From: Cupriavidus alkaliphilus
GTDB lineage: Bacteria; Pseudomonadota; Gammaproteobacteria; Burkholderiales; Burkholderiaceae
Reading direction: 5' to 3'
Length of the DNA: 64,000 nt
Assembly (NCBI RefSeq): GCF_900094595.1
Contig: NZ_FMAD01000004.1
Coordinates: 62,001-126,000 of the forward strand
The notes below the pieces were generated by a model. It saw only the letters and a program-made list of their open reading frames with translations, had not been told where the DNA came from and made no database searches. This document shows, piece by piece, positions 1-8,812 of the stretch; position 1 is the stretch's first letter, and each line of letters starts with the position of its first letter. The position numbers were made by a program, and so were the translations under genes.

Positions 1-815
1 GCCGGCTTGCCGGGGATCAGCGCGGTGGTGATGATGATGTCGACCTGGCGCGCCTGCTCGGCAAAGAGCCGCATCTCAGCCTCGATAAAGGCCGGGCTCA
101 TCTCCTTGGCGTAGCCGCCGCTGCCGCTGCCGTCCTCTTCGATCTCGACGGTGAGGAATTCCGCGCCCAGGCTCTCGATCTGCTGGCGCACCACCGGCCG
201 CGTATCGAAGGCGCGCACCACCGCGCCCAGGCTGCGCGCCGCGCCGATCGCCGCCAGCCCCGCCACGCCCGCGCCGATCACCAGCACGCGCGCCGGCGGG
301 ATCTTGCCCGCGGCGGTGATCTGCCCGGCGAAGGGCCGGCCGAAGGCGTGCGCGGCTTCGATGACCGCGCGATAGCCGGCCATATTGGCCATCGAGCTGA
401 GCGCATCCAGCTTCTGCGCGCGCGAGATGCGCGGCACGCAGTCCATCGCCAGCACCGTGGCGCCGCGCTGCGCCAGCCGCTCCAGCATAGCCATCTGCTG
501 CGCCGGCCAGACAAAGCCGATCAGCGTGGCATGCTTCTTCAGCAGCGCCGCCTCTTCCACCCCCAGGCTGGGATGGACCTGCGGCGGGCGCACCTTGACC
601 ACCACATCGACCGAGGCCCACAGGCTGGCCGCGTCGACAATGGCCGCGCCGGCGGCGCGGTAGTCGTCGTCCGAGAACGACGCTTCCAGCCCGGCACCGG
701 TCTCCACCACTACCTGGTAACCGAGCTTGAGCAGTTCCTTGACCGAGTCCGGGGTCGCGGCAACGCGCCGCTCGCCCGGGTGGACCTCGCGCGGCACACC
801 GATCGTCATTGGCAT
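1..815 (-). CDS. pntA: NAD(P) transhydrogenase subunit alpha, N-terminal part (partial)
   Basis: The frame runs off the left edge, so only about 271 N-terminal residues are visible. The alpha subunit binds NAD(H) and works with membrane subunits to pass hydride between NADH and NADP+ using the proton gradient. The start [10 protein letters not shown], the [17 protein letters not shown] block near residue 128 and a Rossmann GAGVAG at about 181-186 are typical of the AlaDH/PNT fold and of PntA rather than alanine dehydrogenase. Two in-frame ATGs (815 and 809) could start it; the Shine-Dalgarno signal is weak. It begins 37 bp after the FAH-family gene and is probably co-transcribed with it. The partner pntAB/pntB genes should lie just outside the window. 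Confidence 0.88.
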   Translation of the reverse strand, partial: MPMTIGVPREVHPGERRVAATPDSVKELLKLGYQVVVETGAGLEASFSDDDYRAAGAAIVDAASLWASVDVVVKVRPPQVHPSLGVEEAALLKKHATLIGFVWPAQQMAMLERLAQRGATVLAMDCVPRISRAQKLDALSSMANMAGYRAVIEAAHAFGRPFAGQITAAGKIPPARVLVIGAGVAGLAAIGAARSLGAVVRAFDTRPVVRQQIESLGAEFLTVEIEEDGSGSGGYAKEMSPAFIEAEMRLFAEQARQVDIIITTALIPGKP

Positions 816-852
816 GGCATTCACCGTTTCAGGAAAGGGATCTGGCGCCGGC

Positions 853-1635
853 TCAGCCGCGCACGTGGTTGACCAGCGAGCCGATGCCGGCGATCGACAC
901 CTCGACCACGGCGCCGTCCTTCATCGAACCCACCCCCAGCGAGGTACCCACCGCGATCACGTCGCCCGGCATCAGCGTCAGGTCCTGCGAAATCCGGCTG
1001 ACCTGTTCCTCGGGCGAGAAGATCATGTCCGACAGGGGGTAGTTTTGCCGCTCCACGCCGTCCAGCCGCGTGACCACGCTGGCGGTTTTCCAGGGGAAGC
1101 CGGTGACGATGGCCGGGCCGATGCAGCCGAAGGTGTCGAAGCCCTTGGCGCGGGTCCACTGCGGGAAATTAGGATCGGCCGTGATCAGCTCGGCCGCGGT
1201 CACGTCGTTGACGATGGTGTAGCCGAAGATATGGGCACCGGCCTCCGCCACCGTCACGTTGCGCGCCTTCTTGCCGATGACGATGCCCAGCTCGCCCTCG
1301 TAGACGATCTTGCCGTCGTAGCTCTTGGGGCGCTGCACGGCGTCGTTTGGACCGGCCAGCGACGACGCCGGCTTGATCAGGAACAGCGGGTGCGTCGGCA
1401 CCGGCTTTTCCAGCTTGCGCGCCAGCGCGTGGAAATTGTTCCACAGCGCCACCACCTTGCCCGGCGTGCACGGCGCGAGCAGGGTCAGCGCGCCCCGGTC
1501 GTGCACGGCGCCGGTGGGGCTGGGATTGTCGAAGCCGTCGCGGTCATATTCGACGACGCGGTTGGGGGCGGCCGGATCGATACGGCCATGGCCGATGCTG
1601 CCGTCGGCGCGGCGAAAACGTATCCAGGTTTGCAC
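853..1635 (-). CDS. Fumarylacetoacetate hydrolase family protein
   Basis: This is a 260-residue single-domain member of the FAH/2-oxopent-4-enoate hydratase/5-oxopent-3-ene-1,2,5-tricarboxylate decarboxylase superfamily, which acts on 1,3-dicarbonyl or 2-hydroxy-dienoate acids with a divalent metal. The metal-site block EGELGIVIG (about 113-121) and the D of NDVTAAE (about 143-149) are present, and the C-terminal [14 protein letters not shown] is standard for the fold. The start is a GTG at 1635 because AAGGAG lies 6 nt upstream on the minus strand; a nearby ATG is out of frame. It sits 149 bp downstream of the CoA-transferase gene. The exact substrate cannot be read from sequence. Confidence 0.88.
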   Translation of the reverse strand: MQTWIRFRRADGSIGHGRIDPAAPNRVVEYDRDGFDNPSPTGAVHDRGALTLLAPCTPGKVVALWNNFHALARKLEKPVPTHPLFLIKPASSLAGPNDAVQRPKSYDGKIVYEGELGIVIGKKARNVTVAEAGAHIFGYTIVNDVTAAELITADPNFPQWTRAKGFDTFGCIGPAIVTGFPWKTASVVTRLDGVERQNYPLSDMIFSPEEQVSRISQDLTLMPGDVIAVGTSLGVGSMKDGAVVEVSIAGIGSLVNHVRG

Positions 1636-1733
1636 AGCATGCTCCTTGCGCAGGCAAAGGAAGGCCCCGCCTGCGCCGATGTCGGTTGCAGGGATCTTGG
1701 AAAGGGAGGAAAAGCAGGACGGCGCGGCGCGCT

Positions 1734-1761
1734 CGTCATTCCCGCGCTGGCGGGAATGACG
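1734..1761. repeat. REP-like palindrome (CGTCATTCCCGC type)
   Basis: Perfect 12-bp inverted arms (1734-1745 and 1750-1761) around a GCTG loop lie in the 149-bp gap between the CoA-transferase and FAH-family genes. The GTCATTCCCGC/GCGGGAATGAC core belongs to a class of short dispersed palindromes common in proteobacterial genomes. It could act as an mRNA stability or termination hairpin inside the operon; there is no T tract on either strand. Confidence 0.7.
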
Positions 1762-1784
1762 GCGGCCATCGCATCAGGCCAGCC

Positions 1785-3017
1785 TCATACCGCGCCGGCC
1801 AGCTTCATCGCGGCGATCTGCGCGGGCGTGCGGCCCAGCCACTCGAGGATCTCCTCGGTATGCTCGCCCAGCAGCGGCGAGCGTTCCACCTGCACCGGCG
1901 AGGCCGACAGCGTGATCGGGCAGCCCAGCTGCACGTAGTTGCCGCGCTGCGGATGCTCCAGCTCGACCAGGTAGCCGCGCTGGTACAGCGACTCGTCCTC
2001 GATCAGGTCCTTCATCGACAGGATCGGGCCACACGGCACATCGACCTCGTTCAGCGCCGCCATCACCTCGAACTTGCTGATGCCGCGCGTCCATTTCTCG
2101 ATGACGGCGAAGCAGTCGGCCAGGTGCTTGAGGCGCGCTTCCGGCGTGGCGTAGTCCGGGTTGGTGATCAGGTCCTCGCGCCCGCACAGGCGCATCAGCG
2201 GCTCCCAGCCCTGCGGCTGGATGATGACGTAGACATAGTCGTTGGGGCCGCCCGGCGCGCAACGCAGCGCCGCGCCCGGCTGCCCGCCGCCCGAGGCATT
2301 GCCCGCGCGCGGCACGTGGTCGCCGAATTCCTCGTTGGGATATTCACGCAGCGGACCGTTGGCCAGCCGCTGCTGGTCGCGCAGCTTGACCCGGCACAGG
2401 TTCAGCACCGCGTCCTGCATCGCCACTTCCACGCGCTGGCCGCGGCCGGTGTGCTCCCGGTGCAGCAGCGCGGCCAGGATGCCGACCACGGCATGCACGC
2501 CGGTGCCGGAATCGCCGATCTGCGCACCGGTCACGGTGGGCACGCCGTCGGCCTCGCCGGTAGTGGAGGCCGAGCCGCCCATGCACTGCGCCACGTTCTC
2601 ATAGGCCTTGCAGTCCGCGTACGGGCCCGGGCCGAAGCCCTTGATCGAGGCATAGACCAGGCGCGGGTTCAGGTCCTGCATGTGGTCCCAGTCGAAACCC
2701 GCGCGCGCCAGCACGCCGGGCCCGAAGTTCTCGATCAGCACGTCGCTGCGCTGGATCAGGTCTTCGAGCAGCGCCTTGCCTTCGGGCGTCTTCATGTTCA
2801 GCGTCAGGCTGCGCTTGTTCGAGTTGAGCATGGTGAAGTAGAGGCTGTCGGCGTTCGGCACGTCGCGCAGCTGGCTGCGCGTGATGTCGCCGCGTCCCGG
2901 CATCTCCACCTTGATCACGTCCGCGCCCAGCCACGCCATCAACTGCGTCGCCGACGGGCCCGCCTGGACGTGGGTCATGTCCAGGATGCGCACACCTTGC
3001 AGGGCTTTGGTTTCCAT
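1785..3017 (-). CDS. frc: Class III (CaiB/BaiF) CoA-transferase, formyl-CoA:oxalate CoA-transferase-like
   Basis: Predicted to move CoA between formyl-CoA and oxalate (or a related acid pair) by the class III mechanism. The 410-residue product resembles Frc throughout: the N-terminal [11 protein letters not shown] block, [16 protein letters not shown] at about 57-72, the catalytic Asp in [10 protein letters not shown] at residue 169 (the number used for the Oxalobacter enzyme), and the glycine loop [10 protein letters not shown] near 239-248. The start at 3017 is chosen because AGAGGAG lies about 8 nt upstream; an upstream in-frame start at 3062 has no such site and would cover the operator. 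No oxalyl-CoA decarboxylase gene is visible, so another dicarboxylate substrate is possible. Confidence 0.82.
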   Translation of the reverse strand: METKALQGVRILDMTHVQAGPSATQLMAWLGADVIKVEMPGRGDITRSQLRDVPNADSLYFTMLNSNKRSLTLNMKTPEGKALLEDLIQRSDVLIENFGPGVLARAGFDWDHMQDLNPRLVYASIKGFGPGPYADCKAYENVAQCMGGSASTTGEADGVPTVTGAQIGDSGTGVHAVVGILAALLHREHTGRGQRVEVAMQDAVLNLCRVKLRDQQRLANGPLREYPNEEFGDHVPRAGNASGGGQPGAALRCAPGGPNDYVYVIIQPQGWEPLMRLCGREDLITNPDYATPEARLKHLADCFAVIEKWTRGISKFEVMAALNEVDVPCGPILSMKDLIEDESLYQRGYLVELEHPQRGNYVQLGCPITLSASPVQVERSPLLGEHTEEILEWLGRTPAQIAAMKLAGAV

Positions 3018-3070
3018 TGCGAAGGGTCTCCTCTTTCCGCTATTTGTAGTCTCTGATGACATACGGTATG

Positions 3071-3080
3071 TGATATATCA
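3071..3080. promoter_or_regulatory. Operator site A upstream of frc (TGATATATCA)
   Basis: A perfect 10-bp palindrome centred about 58 bp upstream of the frc start. On the minus strand it reads on into CACATACC, matching the flanks of sites at 3223 and 5333. Inferred binding site of the adjacent GntR/FCD regulator. Confidence 0.65.
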
Positions 3081-3222
3081 GAAGAGAGCAAGAGGAGTTT
3101 GGCGCTTCCGGGGCAAATATCGACGATGCGACGCAGCACCCGGCGCCTATCCAGTGAAGGAAGGCATAAGAACGGAAGCTTTCAGTGCTAAGGCGACATA
3201 AAGGCCCAAGCGCTTTTCACAT

Positions 3223-3232
3223 TGATATATCA
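3223..3232. promoter_or_regulatory. Operator site B between frc and the GntR gene (TGATATATCA)
   Basis: Second perfect copy of the palindrome, followed by CACACACCAT on the plus strand. It is about 210 bp upstream of the frc start and about 100 bp beyond the end of the GntR gene. It could be an auxiliary site allowing looping with site A. Confidence 0.6.
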
Positions 3233-3277
3233 CACACCATTTAGCGAAATGCCCTTCGCATGCGCGGCCAGGCCCCA

Positions 3278-3313
3278 AAGCAAAGCGGCGGACCGAAGTC
3301 CGCCGCTTTGCTT
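3278..3313 (-). terminator. Terminator hairpin downstream of the GntR gene
   Basis: Perfect 16-bp arms (3278-3293 and 3298-3313) enclose CGAA on the plus strand, which is a C(TTCG)G tetraloop in the minus-strand transcript. It begins 20 nt after the GntR stop codon. The following bases are T-containing but not a long T run. Confidence 0.8.
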
Positions 3314-3332
3314 AACCTCGTTCCTGGCTGCT

Positions 3333-4052
3333 TCAGTCCAGGAAATCGCAGTGCTTTTCCACGTAGTCCGCGAGGTCCAGCGAGTGCTGCCGCACCAGCC
3401 GCTCTGCCAGTTCGGTGTCCCGCCTCTCCAGCGCCTCGATGATGCGCAGGTGGTCGACGATCGAGCGCGCCGCGCGGTCGCTCTGCGAGATCGTCATCTT
3501 CCGGATCGCGCGCACGTGGATAAAGATGTTGCGGATCGTGTCCATGATGATCTGCGACTTGGACAACTGCACGATCGCCTGGTGGAACGCGATATTGGCG
3601 TCGGAATACTCTTCGATATGCTCGGCCGGGGTGGAGTCGCGGAAGCTGTCGAACATGCTGCGCAACTGCGCGATCTCGGCGTCGGTGGCATTCTCGGTGG
3701 CCAGCCGGGCCGCCATGCTTTCGAGCGCGGCCCACATCTGGATCATCTCGACGATCTCGCGCTTGGTCTTGCGCATGATGTAGATGCCGCGCCGCGGCAC
3801 GGTGCGCAGGAAGCCTTCCTGCTCCAGCAGCGTCATGGCCTCGCGGATCGGCGTGCGGCTGACGCCCATGGCCTCGCTCAGCACCCGCTCATCCAGCCGG
3901 ATCTCGTCGCGCGACTGATAGATGTCGGCGTCGGCGATGGCCTGGCGCAGCATGGCGTAGGCCTGGTCGCGCAGGCTGGCGCCGGCGTTGATCGGTTGTA
4001 CCGACAGGGACAGCCCGTTGGGCTGGACGATGGATTGGCTTTGCGCAGACAT
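3333..4052 (-). CDS. GntR family regulator, FCD subfamily
   Basis: A 239-residue regulator with an N-terminal winged helix (about 25-95; VLSEAMGVSRTPIREAMTLLEQEGFL is spread over the recognition helix) and an all-helical FCD effector domain (about 105-230) with the FHQAIVQLSKS and HLRIIEALERRD segments that supply metal/effector ligands in this family. The start at 4052 (MSAQSQSI) is preferred over an upstream ATG at 4115, which gives a non-conserved Arg/Ser-rich leader; ribosome-site evidence is weak for both. It lies between frc and the reductase gene, and four copies of one palindrome surround these genes, so it probably controls them and itself, with an organic acid or CoA ester as likely effector. 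Confidence 0.9.
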   Translation of the reverse strand: MSAQSQSIVQPNGLSLSVQPINAGASLRDQAYAMLRQAIADADIYQSRDEIRLDERVLSEAMGVSRTPIREAMTLLEQEGFLRTVPRRGIYIMRKTKREIVEMIQMWAALESMAARLATENATDAEIAQLRSMFDSFRDSTPAEHIEEYSDANIAFHQAIVQLSKSQIIMDTIRNIFIHVRAIRKMTISQSDRAARSIVDHLRIIEALERRDTELAERLVRQHSLDLADYVEKHCDFLD

Positions 4053-4210
4053 GAATGTGCTCGTGTGAGACCGGCGGCCGGACGGCCGGAATGGCTGCCC
4101 GCCGCATTGCTGCACAGCTTAGCAAAAACGCCCGACCCATTATGAAAACGCATCAAACGATGCGCGCTCCACATGCATCGGCACAAAAGCGGTGCGCGGC
4201 CTGTCGTATA

Positions 4211-4220
4211 TGGTATATCA
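4211..4220. promoter_or_regulatory. Operator site C upstream of the GntR gene (TGGTATATCA)
   Basis: Differs from the other three palindromes by one base and shares the following CACA. It lies about 160 bp upstream of the GntR start in a 269-bp gap and suggests autoregulation. Confidence 0.5.
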
Positions 4221-4321
4221 CAATCGCCCTGCCTTACGACTTCGCGAGCCGGGAAAGCGTCACCCCGCGTGCCCGGCCCGCCCTTCCGAGGACGCCTGAC
4301 CGATGGCGTCCCCCCGGCTCC

Positions 4322-5299
4322 TCAGGCGGCAAGCTTGGCCATCGCGTCGCGTTGCTTGATCAGCCCGAGCACGGCATCGCACATCGGCGTCGGCTCGCCC
4401 ACCAGCCGCCCCATTTCCTGCACCACCGTCAGCAGCGGATCGATTTCCATGGCCCGCCCCGCCTCCAGGTCCTGCAGCATCGAGGTCTTGTGCGCGCCCA
4501 CGGCGCCGGCGCCGTCGATGCGCCGCTCCACGTCGACGCGGAATTTCACCCCGAAGCGCTCGGCGATGCCCTGCGCCTCCACCATCATCTGGCGCGACAG
4601 CGCGCGCGTGGCGGGGTCGGCGGTGATCACGTCGAGGGTGGCGTGGGTCAGCGCGCTGATCGGGTTGAAGCACAGGTTGCCCCACAGCTTGAGCCAGATC
4701 TCGTCGCGGATGTTCTCGCGCACGGGCGCGTCGAGGTCGGCGGCCATCATGATTTCGCTGAGCCGGGTCACGCGCGCCGAGCGGCTGCCGTCCGGCTCCC
4801 CCAGCGGGAACTTCTTGCCATAGACATGCTTGATCACGCCCGGCGCGACGATTTCGGCGGCGGGATAGACCACGCAGCCGATGGCCCGCTCCGGCCCCAG
4901 GCGCTGCCACTGGCGCCCGCCGGGATCGACGCTTTCCAGCGTGCGGCCGGCCAGCTCGCCGCCATGCTTGTAGAAGTACCAGTAAGGAATGCCATTGACA
5001 CCGGTCACGATCGCGGTATCCGGCCCCAGCAGCGGCTGCATCTGGTCCACCACGCCGGGCACCGAATGCGCCTTGAGGGTGATGAACACGTAGTCCTGCG
5101 GCCCGAGTTCACGCGGATCGCTGGTGCAGCGCACCTTCTCCACACGCTCCTCGCCATCAATCAGCAGCTTGACGCCATGCTCCCGCATCGCCGCGAGGTG
5201 GGGTCCGCGCGCGACGAAGCTGACCTCGGCCCCCGCGCGCGCCAGCTGCGCCCCGACATAGCCGCCGATGGCACCGGCGCCGTAGATACAGACTTTCAT
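4322..5299 (-). CDS. 2-dehydropantoate 2-reductase family (ApbA/PanE-like) oxidoreductase
   Basis: A 325-residue NADPH-dependent 2-oxoacid (ketopantoate-type) reductase fold: N-terminal Rossmann segment MKVCIYGAGAIGGYVG with GxGxxG at 7-12, central NADP region (TLKAHSVPGVV), and the C-terminal helical ApbA_C domain containing KLWGNLCFNPISALT, which carries the catalytic Lys and Asn of the family. The start at 5299 has an AAGGAGG ribosome site 7 nt upstream, better than an in-frame upstream start at 5365. Placement in a GntR-controlled catabolic cluster, rather than with pantothenate genes, suggests a catabolic 2-keto acid reductase instead of the housekeeping PanE. Confidence 0.85.
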   Translation of the reverse strand: MKVCIYGAGAIGGYVGAQLARAGAEVSFVARGPHLAAMREHGVKLLIDGEERVEKVRCTSDPRELGPQDYVFITLKAHSVPGVVDQMQPLLGPDTAIVTGVNGIPYWYFYKHGGELAGRTLESVDPGGRQWQRLGPERAIGCVVYPAAEIVAPGVIKHVYGKKFPLGEPDGSRSARVTRLSEIMMAADLDAPVRENIRDEIWLKLWGNLCFNPISALTHATLDVITADPATRALSRQMMVEAQGIAERFGVKFRVDVERRIDGAGAVGAHKTSMLQDLEAGRAMEIDPLLTVVQEMGRLVGEPTPMCDAVLGLIKQRDAMAKLAA

Positions 5300-5332
5300 A
5301 TGCTGCCTCCTTGATGGCTCGATTGGATCTTT

Positions 5333-5342
5333 TGATATATCA
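5333..5342. promoter_or_regulatory. Operator site D upstream of the PanE-like gene (TGATATATCA)
   Basis: Third perfect copy of the palindrome, centred about 38 bp upstream of the reductase start, followed by CACATACTAT on the plus strand. The position would block or overlap a promoter for the minus-strand gene. Confidence 0.65.
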
Positions 5343-5486
5343 CATACTATATTCCATGCCGGCACATGGCAACCTGCACCGTAATCCCGTCGACCCGCCT
5401 TTATCTTTATGTGACAGGCTGCGCGGCCAAGCGACGCTGCGCTAACATGAAGCCTGCATGCGCCCTCCCATCACTCCGGAGCTCTC

Positions 5487-6251
5487 ATGGAAGCGTCGTT
5501 GGCATTGCTGCAGGATCCCGCCGCCTGGGCGGCACTGGCCACGCTGGTGGCCATGGAAATCGTGCTGGGGATCGACAACCTGATCTTCATCTCGATCCTG
5601 ACCAACAAGCTGCCCCTGGAGATGCGGGAAAAAGCCCGCAAGATCGGCATCAGCCTGGCGCTGTTGATGCGTCTGGGCCTGCTGGCAACCATCGCCTTCA
5701 TCGTCACGCTGACCCAGCCGCTCTTTACCGTGCTGGGCCACGGCCTGTCGTGGCGCGACCTGATCCTGATCGCGGGCGGCGGCTTCCTGGTGTGGAAAGC
5801 CACGCGCGAAATCCATCACCACGTCACTGCCGCCGAAGAAGGCGAGGACGGCGGCACCACCAAGGCGGTGCACAGCTTTGCCGCCGCCATCGGCCAGATC
5901 CTGGTGCTGGACCTGGTGTTTTCGATCGACAGCATCATTACCGCGGTCGGCATGACGGAGCACGTCCAGATCATGTTCGTGGCGGTGATCGCGGCGGTGA
6001 TGGCGATGCTGTTCGCTGCGACGCCGCTGGCCAACTTCATCAACCGCAACCCGACCATCGTGATGCTGGCGCTGGCCTTCCTGATGATGATCGGCATGAC
6101 GCTGATCGCCGAAGGCCTGGGTACGCACGTGCCCAAGGGCTACATCTATACGGCGATGGCGTTCTCGGCCTCGGTCGAGGGGCTGAACATGCTGGCACGG
6201 CAACGGCGCCGGCTGCGCCGCGCCGCGCGCGAGCCAAGCGAAGCACGGTGA
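5487..6251 (+). CDS. TerC family integral membrane protein
   Basis: A 254-residue polytopic inner-membrane protein of the TerC/YgdQ (Alx-like) family, implicated in metal (Mn2+/Ca2+) export or handling. The diagnostic [16 protein letters not shown] helix is at about 23-38 and the second acidic membrane motif [15 protein letters not shown] near 141-155; these Asp-containing helices are the family's proposed ion path. About seven hydrophobic segments are visible, with a basic Arg-rich C-terminal tail. A GGAG lies about 9 nt before the ATG. It stands alone between divergent and co-directional neighbours. Confidence 0.9.
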   Translation: MEASLALLQDPAAWAALATLVAMEIVLGIDNLIFISILTNKLPLEMREKARKIGISLALLMRLGLLATIAFIVTLTQPLFTVLGHGLSWRDLILIAGGGFLVWKATREIHHHVTAAEEGEDGGTTKAVHSFAAAIGQILVLDLVFSIDSIITAVGMTEHVQIMFVAVIAAVMAMLFAATPLANFINRNPTIVMLALAFLMMIGMTLIAEGLGTHVPKGYIYTAMAFSASVEGLNMLARQRRRLRRAAREPSEAR

Positions 6252-6358
6252 GGCGCTGGCGCCACCCGCTGTAACAGAGGGTGTCCGAACTTTTCCGCGG
6301 CGCCGGCGTCTTTTACAGTTCTGCACAATCCCGGACAATAAAAGGACGCTTTCACCAC

Positions 6359-7972
6359 ATGATGAATCGCCGAACCCTGCTGGTTTCCGCCACCGCCTCT
6401 GCCGCGCTTGCCGCCCTCGGCATTACCCCATCGGTGCTGGCAGCCAGCCGGATCAAGCTAGGCGAAGCCCAGCCGTTCGGCTTCGACGCTTTGATCGAGC
6501 GCGCCCGCGCCCTGGCCGGCAAGCCGTACGCGCCGCCGCCCGCGCCGCCGGCGGATGTGCTGTCACGCATCGACTACGACGCCCACGGCAAGATCCGCTT
6601 CCGCACCGAGGACGCGCTCTTTGCCAGCGGCCCGGGCCAGTTCCCGGTCACGTTCTTCCACCTCGGCACCTACTTCCGCAGCCCGGTGCGCATGCATGTG
6701 ATCGAGCGCGCCAAAGGCGGTACCGGCAAGGCCCGCGAGATCGTCTATGACGATGCCTACTTCGACATGCCGGCCGACAGCCCCGCGCACAAGTTGCCGC
6801 CGGGCAGCGGCTTTGCCGGCTTCCGCTTCCAGGAAAGCCGCCTGGGCGACCAGAAAACCCGAGACTGGCGCAAGAATGACTGGGTGGCGTTCCTGGGCGC
6901 CTCGTATTTCCGCGCCATCGGCGAGCTCTACCAGTACGGCCTGTCCGCGCGCGGCATCGCCATCGACGTGGCCGAAGCCGGCAAGCAGGAAGAATTCCCC
7001 GCCTTCACCCACTTCTGGTTCGAAACCCCCGAGGGCAACAGCGACACCGTCACGGTCTACGCGCTGCTGGACGGACCCAGCATTTCCGGCGCCTACCGCT
7101 TCGTCATGCAGCGGGCCAAGGCCGTGATCATGGACGTCGAATGCGTGCTGTTCCTGCGCAAGGACGTGGCCCGGCTGGGGCTGGCGCCGCTGACCTCGAT
7201 GTACTGGTTCTCGGAAAGCATCAAGGGCACCGCTGTCGACTGGCGCCCCGAAGTGCACGACTCCGACGGCCTGGCGCTGTGGAACGGCGCGGGCGAGCAT
7301 ATCTGGCGCCCGCTGAACAACCCGCCGCAGACCACGGCCTCGGCCTTCTCGGACGACAACCCGAAGGGCTTCGGGCTGCTGCAGCGCGACCGCCTGTTCG
7401 ACCATTACCAGGATGGCGTCAACTACGAGCGCCGTCCGAGCCTGTGGGTGGAACCGCGCGATGGCTGGGGCGCCGGCTCGGTCCAGCTGGTGGAGCTGCG
7501 CACCGACGACGAGATCCACGACAACATCGTCGCCATGTGGGTGCCGAAGGCGCCGGCCAAGGCCGGCAGCACCTACCGCCTGCGCTACCGGCTGCACTGG
7601 GCGGCCGACGAGCCCTACCCGACCCCGCTGGCGCGCTGCGTGGCCACGCGCCTCGGCAACGGCGGCCAGCCGGGCCAGCCGCGGCCCAAGGGCGTGCGCA
7701 AGTTCATGGTCGAGTTCAAGGGCGCACCGCTGGAGAAGCTGCCCTTCGGCGTCAAGCCCGAAGCGGTGCTGACCGCATCGCGCGGCAGCTTTTCCTATGT
7801 CTTCACCGAAGCCGTGCCCAACGGCGTGGCCGGGCACTGGCGCGCCCAGTTCGACCTGACCACCGAAGGCACCCAGCCGGTCGACCTGCGGCTGTTCCTG
7901 CGCCTGAACGGCAAGCCGCTCTCCGAAACCTGGCTGTACCAGTACCACCCGTTCCAGTCGCCGGCGGGCTGA
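6359..7972 (+). CDS. opgD: Glucan biosynthesis protein D (OpgD/MdoD), Tat-exported
   Basis: A 537-residue periplasmic protein of the MdoG/OpgD family, needed to finish the backbone or branching of osmoregulated periplasmic glucans. It starts MMNRRTLLV, a twin-arginine signal followed by an Ala-rich hydrophobic stretch and an AA cleavage region near residue 29, as expected for OpgD (OpgG uses Sec). The family blocks FGFDAL, YFRSPVRMHV and GDGW-like WVEPRDGWGAGSV are present and the length is normal. The start at 6359 fits the signal peptide; an AAAGGA lies about 12 nt upstream. An earlier in-frame ATG at 6281 would bury the signal peptide. A strong hairpin follows the stop. Confidence 0.92.
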   Translation: MMNRRTLLVSATASAALAALGITPSVLAASRIKLGEAQPFGFDALIERARALAGKPYAPPPAPPADVLSRIDYDAHGKIRFRTEDALFASGPGQFPVTFFHLGTYFRSPVRMHVIERAKGGTGKAREIVYDDAYFDMPADSPAHKLPPGSGFAGFRFQESRLGDQKTRDWRKNDWVAFLGASYFRAIGELYQYGLSARGIAIDVAEAGKQEEFPAFTHFWFETPEGNSDTVTVYALLDGPSISGAYRFVMQRAKAVIMDVECVLFLRKDVARLGLAPLTSMYWFSESIKGTAVDWRPEVHDSDGLALWNGAGEHIWRPLNNPPQTTASAFSDDNPKGFGLLQRDRLFDHYQDGVNYERRPSLWVEPRDGWGAGSVQLVELRTDDEIHDNIVAMWVPKAPAKAGSTYRLRYRLHWAADEPYPTPLARCVATRLGNGGQPGQPRPKGVRKFMVEFKGAPLEKLPFGVKPEAVLTASRGSFSYVFTEAVPNGVAGHWRAQFDLTTEGTQPVDLRLFLRLNGKPLSETWLYQYHPFQSPAG

Positions 7973-7984
7973 CGCCCTGCGCGC

Positions 7985-8010
7985 GGGGCTGGCGCCGCGC
8001 CAGCCCCTTT
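7985..8010 (+). terminator. Hairpin terminator after opgD
   Basis: A 10-bp GC-rich stem (GGGGCTGGCG / CGCCAGCCCC) with a 3-nt loop ends in TTT 13 nt after the opgD stop. The T run is short, so termination may be only partial. Confidence 0.6.
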
Positions 8011-8098
8011 ACACCTTATTGCGACACCGTGATGTCAGGCGGGCGCGAGCGGGTATGATGGCTGGCTACGACTGTTCCACTGCATCCGCCAGCCTCAC

Positions 8099-8791
8099 AT
8101 GATTTCTCAAGAGTTCGCCGGCGCCGCCGAGAGCGGCCAGGCTGCATCGCTCCCGCGCTCGGAGCGTGCCTACCAGCAGCTGCGTGCCGCCATCCAGGCC
8201 GGCCAGCTTTCCCCCGGCACCCGGCTGCGCGAGGTGGAACTGGCCGAATCGCTGGGATTGTCGCGCACGCCGGTGCGTGAAGCGCTGTCCAGGCTGGAAT
8301 CCGAGGGCCTGGTCGTCAACGAGCCCAATCGCGGCATGATGGTGACGCAGCTCGACGCCAGCATGGTCAGCGAGCTGTACGTCATGCGCGAAGTGCTGGA
8401 AGGCACCGCCGCCGCGCTGGCCGCGCGCCACGCCACCGACGTCGAGATCTCTCTGCTGCGCGATATCGTCGAGCGAGACCTTGCCATCGCTGACGATCCC
8501 GACCGGCTCGCGCTGAACAACCGGCTGTTCCATGAAACCCTGCACCGTTGCGCCCACAACCGCTACCTGCTGAAGACGCTGCGCTCGCTGCATGAATCCA
8601 TGGCGCTGCTGGGCCGCACCACGCTGGCGGTGCCGGGGCGCGCGCGCAGCTCGTACGAAGAGCATATCTCGCTGGTGGAAGCGCTGGAACAGCGCGATCC
8701 GACGCTGGCCGAGCAGATCGCGCGCCGGCATATCCAGCAGGCGTACAAGGTGCGGCTGTCGCTGTGGATCCAGGAGCAGTCGGGCCGCTGA
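8099..8791 (+). CDS. GntR family regulator, FCD subfamily
   Basis: A 230-residue FadR-type regulator. The winged helix spans about 20-85 (AESLGLSRTPVREALSRLE recognition helix) and the FCD domain about 92-220, with the metal-ligand His residues of LNNRLFHETLHRCAHN and EEHISLVEALEQRD. It is convergent with the EamA exporter gene, 21 bp away, and downstream of opgD. No obvious co-transcribed target is adjacent, so its regulon cannot be assigned from position alone. Confidence 0.9.
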   Translation: MISQEFAGAAESGQAASLPRSERAYQQLRAAIQAGQLSPGTRLREVELAESLGLSRTPVREALSRLESEGLVVNEPNRGMMVTQLDASMVSELYVMREVLEGTAAALAARHATDVEISLLRDIVERDLAIADDPDRLALNNRLFHETLHRCAHNRYLLKTLRSLHESMALLGRTTLAVPGRARSSYEEHISLVEALEQRDPTLAEQIARRHIQQAYKVRLSLWIQEQSGR

Positions 8792-8812
8792 GGCCCCGCC
8801 CGCACGGCGCCG

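Noticed and set aside
4116-4321. Possible small gene between the GntR and PanE-like genes
   Set aside because: No frame has both a plausible start signal and non-random composition; the gap contains operator C and promoter sequence.
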